IMG/VR virus record: IMGVR_UViG_3300031862_000768
Span: 1-22,249 of that record
DNA: 22,249 nucleotides
Strand: one strand, 5' to 3'
Source of the DNA: a virus
The notes below the pieces were generated by a model. That model was not told the origin of the DNA. It made no database searches and worked only from the letters and a program-made list of their open reading frames with translations. Every line of letters starts with the position of its first letter. The stretch's first letter is position 1. Of this stretch, positions 19,290 through 22,249 are shown piece by piece. The translations under genes were made by a program, and so were the position numbers.

Positions 19290-22249
19290 GTGACGTGTCT
19301 CAAGTTGGCTAGTCGTAGTTCTGGTTCGCTATTGATAGTGCTGCTTCTCACCTCAGCATTGTTTGTTTCGATCTACTCCGTCGCCACGCCCCCAAAGAAG
19401 GCGTATGCTGCTCTGACTGTTACTCTGACAGGTCCGGCTGCTCCATATGGAATTGGTGGTGCATCTGGGAAGTTTGGCGACACAATAATTGTTACGGCGA
19501 CGGGCGGTGCCGAGCCAGACGGGACACATTGTTTGATTAGCAGTAGCCCGGTCAACATTATCTCAAGCTACAGCGCCCAAGTCTTTCTCGATGCTGGGCC
19601 AGTACTTAGAGTCCATGGCTTCTTCGTCGTTGGAAGTGGACCCGCTCCTGCCGGAAGTGGACCAGTTACTGTAACGGTCACCTGCGGAGCTGACATTGGC
19701 TTCACTACCTTCCATCTGGATCCTTTCATCGCAATTACTCCATCATTTGGCGCGGTTGGTCAGACTATTTCCATCAGCGGTTTCGGCTTCGCAAATACCG
19801 CCAGCAGCTGCCACATAACTGCTACATTGCCCCCAGTTAGTGCGGAGACCTGCCATGTCAGTGGAGGAACGCTCTATAGTACGAGTTTCACTGTTGCCGC
19901 TGTTGCGCCCGCTACTTTTACGATAACGATAACTCCGAACGCCGGCGATTCAGCCAGCGGCAAATTCGAGATGGTAGCCTCACGAAAGATATCTTTAGAT
20001 CCCCAATACATTTTCGGCACGACTCTGCCCGCGTTACGGGCGGGACCTACGACTGCCCCGCGGGGGTACGGAACTGCTGGCGCGAGCTATGAGGTCAAAG
20101 TCACCGGCGGGGGATTCGTAGCTAATCACGCTTGCGAATTGACCCCAGTGCCGGCCGGGTTGATTTATGCAAGTAAAAGCTGCTCAATCAATTCGGTAGG
20201 CACATTGACCGCAAGTTTCGCGGTTGACGTTACGTCCACTGTTGGCGCTGCATATACCATTACAGTCACGGATACGACCGACTCTGTTACGGCCACCTAT
20301 CTGAACTTCGCGGTAACGGACAAGCCGACCTTCACCCTCGACTTTGTAAATGCACACGCCGGCGAAGCGGTCAGCACAGTTGTGGGTGCTAACAACTATT
20401 CTCCGTTAGACGCAGGCGCATGTGGTTCAATGTCATCCACTCCAAGCGGCCTCATCACCTCTCCTCAATTCTGCATGATCGACAATACTGCGACTCCTGC
20501 AATTGTAAGAGCCAGATTCACGGTTTCCGGAACAATTCCTGGAACGCAGATTTACAATGTAATTGTCACGGGTAAACATGGTGACCCGTCTGCCTCTCCT
20601 GGGCCAGGCCTAAATGTGCAGGCTTATGTGACCATAGCTAGTCCTTTATCAGCTCAAGGTTCTCCACCCTTGGGAACACTTCCAGGAACACTCGTATCCA
20701 TCTCAGGGACAGGTTTCTTGGTGACTGACTCATCCTGCAATATTGCGCCCTCAGCACCAGGTCTAGTAGTCTCAAGTCCGTTTTGCGCAGTGATCGTAGG
20801 TACAGGGGTTCTCTCAGCAACATTCGTCGTCGGTGCGGGTTCGACCTTTGTGGCTGGAGGCTACACGCTCACGGTGACGGGAACGCTAGGAGGCGATGCT
20901 GCTATAAACGCTCCAACTTTCGCCGTTGTGCCGCGAATTGCCGTATCACCCGTTTCAAGCCCGAGCGGGGTGCTTGTCACCCTTTCAGGCTCAGGTTTCG
21001 ATATAGGTGCTGGTATAGCATGCGTTAGTATTGAATCCTGGCTAGGTGGGGTAAATGTACCGCTAGATGCAGCATTCGGGACTCCTCCGGGCTCGGGCGT
21101 ACCCTGCACGGTCAACCCTGTCGGAACGGTCGTTGGGATCTTTACCCTTGATCCTGCGAGGCCCAACGGTCTGTATACGATTATTGTCCAAGGAGTCACC
21201 TTAGGAGCTGACACCGCTTCTACCCTTATCACGAAAGGCCTTCCGGTGGCGTTGACGATTTTACCGTTTTCCGGTCCGACCACGGTAGGAGCTGTGACTG
21301 TCACAGCCCCTGCGGGTTCTTTCGGTGCGCTCGACCGTGGATTACCGTGCGGGATCACTGCGCCGTCGGGGTCGAACCTCTTCGCAGGCGTTCCAACGCC
21401 CTCATGCGCGATAAGCTCCACGGGGGCTCTCTCCGCCTCTTTCACGGTGAGTGCAACTGCGCAAGGTGGCACTTGGACTGTCCAGATAAACGGTGGTGGA
21501 GGAGGCTTTGCAACTGGCAACTTCGCGGTGACGCCGGTAATGACTCTGGTGCCCTTGAGCGGTGAATCTTTTGCGCCGGTCTCTATCACGGGCTCCGGCT
21601 TCAGCGCAGCCGACGCGGCAGCAGGTTGTGTGGGAACTTTGTTCAGCACACCAGCCGGATTGCTGTCTGGCGTGTCTTGCAGCATCTCAGGAATCACTTT
21701 CCAGATGACTGGAACCTTCTCGGTCGCTGGGATACCTCCCGCTCCTGGGCCGTATACGGTGACCTTCCCAAGCTCGCTCGGGCCAGTATCTGCGCCGACC
21801 TTCACCAAGTCTGCATCAGCCTTCAATCTAGTGCCTAATTTCGGACCCACAGGCATCGTAGTGGCTGTTGATGGGACTGGCTTCCCTTCCGCCGATGGAA
21901 CCTGCGCCATCACTGCTGCACCCGATATCATAGCGTCATCTCCCCCTCCGTGTTCAATCACTGGGGGAGTAGTTACAGGTTCGTTCACGGTCGTTGGAAC
22001 CGCTGTTCCCGGTATCTCGACTGTGACCGTTACTTCAAATCCAAGCAGCACGTCCAAGTCTGCTCCGTTCCGGGTGGATCCGACAATCTCGCTGTCGCCA
22101 CCGTCCGGAGGAGCTGGAGTCCTCGTGACCATTTCAGGCTCGAACTTTGCTGTAGGTGATATTGGATGCGCGATCACTTCGTCTCCGAGCGGGTTGATCT
22201 CAGGCCCGTCATGTGTGGTGGTTGCCGGCGTAATGTCTGGATTGTTCAC
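19290..22249 (+). CDS. Large secreted Ig-like repeat surface protein, 5' part
   Basis: GTG 19290 and 986 codons without a stop to the window end; the C-terminus is missing. Residues about 12-40 form a signal peptide (SLLIVLLLTSALFVSIYSVAT then PKKAYA), so it is exported. The rest is about ten Ig-like (IPT/TIG or Big-type) repeats of 80-100 aa. Each has a strand pattern such as VSISGTGF or VTLSGSGF, usually a Cys pair (GTCAITA...PCSIT; GCAITS...SCVVV) and a TFTV...G.YTVTVT ending. The Cys pairs suggest one disulfide per repeat, fitting an extracellular stalk or S-layer-associated adhesin. Thr, Val, Ser and Gly dominate. Composition and promoter differ from the viral operon, so it may be a host gene flanking a provirus; a viral receptor-binding protein is the alternative. 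Confidence 0.8.
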   Translation, partial: MTCLKLASRSSGSLLIVLLLTSALFVSIYSVATPPKKAYAALTVTLTGPAAPYGIGGASGKFGDTIIVTATGGAEPDGTHCLISSSPVNIISSYSAQVFLDAGPVLRVHGFFVVGSGPAPAGSGPVTVTVTCGADIGFTTFHLDPFIAITPSFGAVGQTISISGFGFANTASSCHITATLPPVSAETCHVSGGTLYSTSFTVAAVAPATFTITITPNAGDSASGKFEMVASRKISLDPQYIFGTTLPALRAGPTTAPRGYGTAGASYEVKVTGGGFVANHACELTPVPAGLIYASKSCSINSVGTLTASFAVDVTSTVGAAYTITVTDTTDSVTATYLNFAVTDKPTFTLDFVNAHAGEAVSTVVGANNYSPLDAGACGSMSSTPSGLITSPQFCMIDNTATPAIVRARFTVSGTIPGTQIYNVIVTGKHGDPSASPGPGLNVQAYVTIASPLSAQGSPPLGTLPGTLVSISGTGFLVTDSSCNIAPSAPGLVVSSPFCAVIVGTGVLSATFVVGAGSTFVAGGYTLTVTGTLGGDAAINAPTFAVVPRIAVSPVSSPSGVLVTLSGSGFDIGAGIACVSIESWLGGVNVPLDAAFGTPPGSGVPCTVNPVGTVVGIFTLDPARPNGLYTIIVQGVTLGADTASTLITKGLPVALTILPFSGPTTVGAVTVTAPAGSFGALDRGLPCGITAPSGSNLFAGVPTPSCAISSTGALSASFTVSATAQGGTWTVQINGGGGGFATGNFAVTPVMTLVPLSGESFAPVSITGSGFSAADAAAGCVGTLFSTPAGLLSGVSCSISGITFQMTGTFSVAGIPPAPGPYTVTFPSSLGPVSAPTFTKSASAFNLVPNFGPTGIVVAVDGTGFPSADGTCAITAAPDIIASSPPPCSITGGVVTGSFTVVGTAVPGISTVTVTSNPSSTSKSAPFRVDPTISLSPPSGGAGVLVTISGSNFAVGDIGCAITSSPSGLISGPSCVVVAGVMSGLF

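Noticed and set aside
20861-22249. Long minus-strand open frame of 462 codons running off the window end
   Set aside because: It lies wholly antisense to the repeat-rich surface-protein frame, which has a signal peptide, Cys-paired repeats and a promoter. The antisense frame is low-complexity (Pro/Thr/Val-rich) and explained by the biased codon use of the + gene.
1-22249. CRISPR array, tRNA or rRNA genes, insertion sequences
   Set aside because: Read-through of both strands showed no regularly spaced repeats with unique spacers, no cloverleaf candidates, no rRNA motifs and no transposase motifs.

Overview
The window reads as the virion-morphogenesis half of a tailed, siphovirus-like dsDNA virus or provirus (HK97-type head, long tail), followed by the 5' part of a very large secreted repeat protein. 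An archaeal host is my best inference but is not proven. The gene at 19290 has a TATA-like box 25 bp upstream of a GTG start and no leader, which is typical of archaeal promoters, and it encodes a signal peptide followed by Cys-paired Ig-like repeats like those of archaeal surface proteins. Inside the viral operon, starts are often TTG or GTG with good Shine-Dalgarno (SD) sequences. Both bacteria and several archaeal lineages do this.

Layout. (1) 1-2581, packaging: the end of a D12-class adenine methyltransferase, a ribbon-helix-helix/coiled-coil protein in the small-terminase position, a large terminase split into ATPase and nuclease reading frames, and a small Cys-rich protein whose stop overlaps the portal start (ATGA). 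(2) 2578-6980, head: portal, a protease-scaffold polyprotein with two strong in-frame internal starts, a cement-like protein and an encapsulin-like major capsid protein. (3) 6981-9357, connector: two hairpins, an unknown small protein, the head-tail adaptor, an ambiguous 200-bp stretch, an HK97 gp10-like protein, a minus-strand cargo ('moron') gene, and a tail-terminator-like protein. (4) 9438-13530, tail: a small beta protein, the tail tube, an unknown 84-aa protein, tail assembly chaperones joined by a predicted -1 ribosomal frameshift at CCCAAAA, and the tape measure. (5) 13531-18954, tail tip and fibres: a hub/adhesin with CBM-like and Big_1-like regions, small tail proteins, a fibre gene interrupted in frame by a TGA buried in a strong hairpin, a protein with an 18-residue repeat, and a terminal baseplate-like protein. 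(6) 18955-19289: non-coding junction with a T-run, an inverted repeat and the promoter. (7) 19290-22249: the large secreted protein, open to the window end.

Genes 1-7973 and 8923-18954 lie on + with short gaps or overlaps, consistent with one or a few late polycistronic transcripts. The only well-supported minus-strand gene is the cargo gene at 8546-8818. Functional names in the head and tail modules rest on motif recognition plus conserved gene order, not on database searches.
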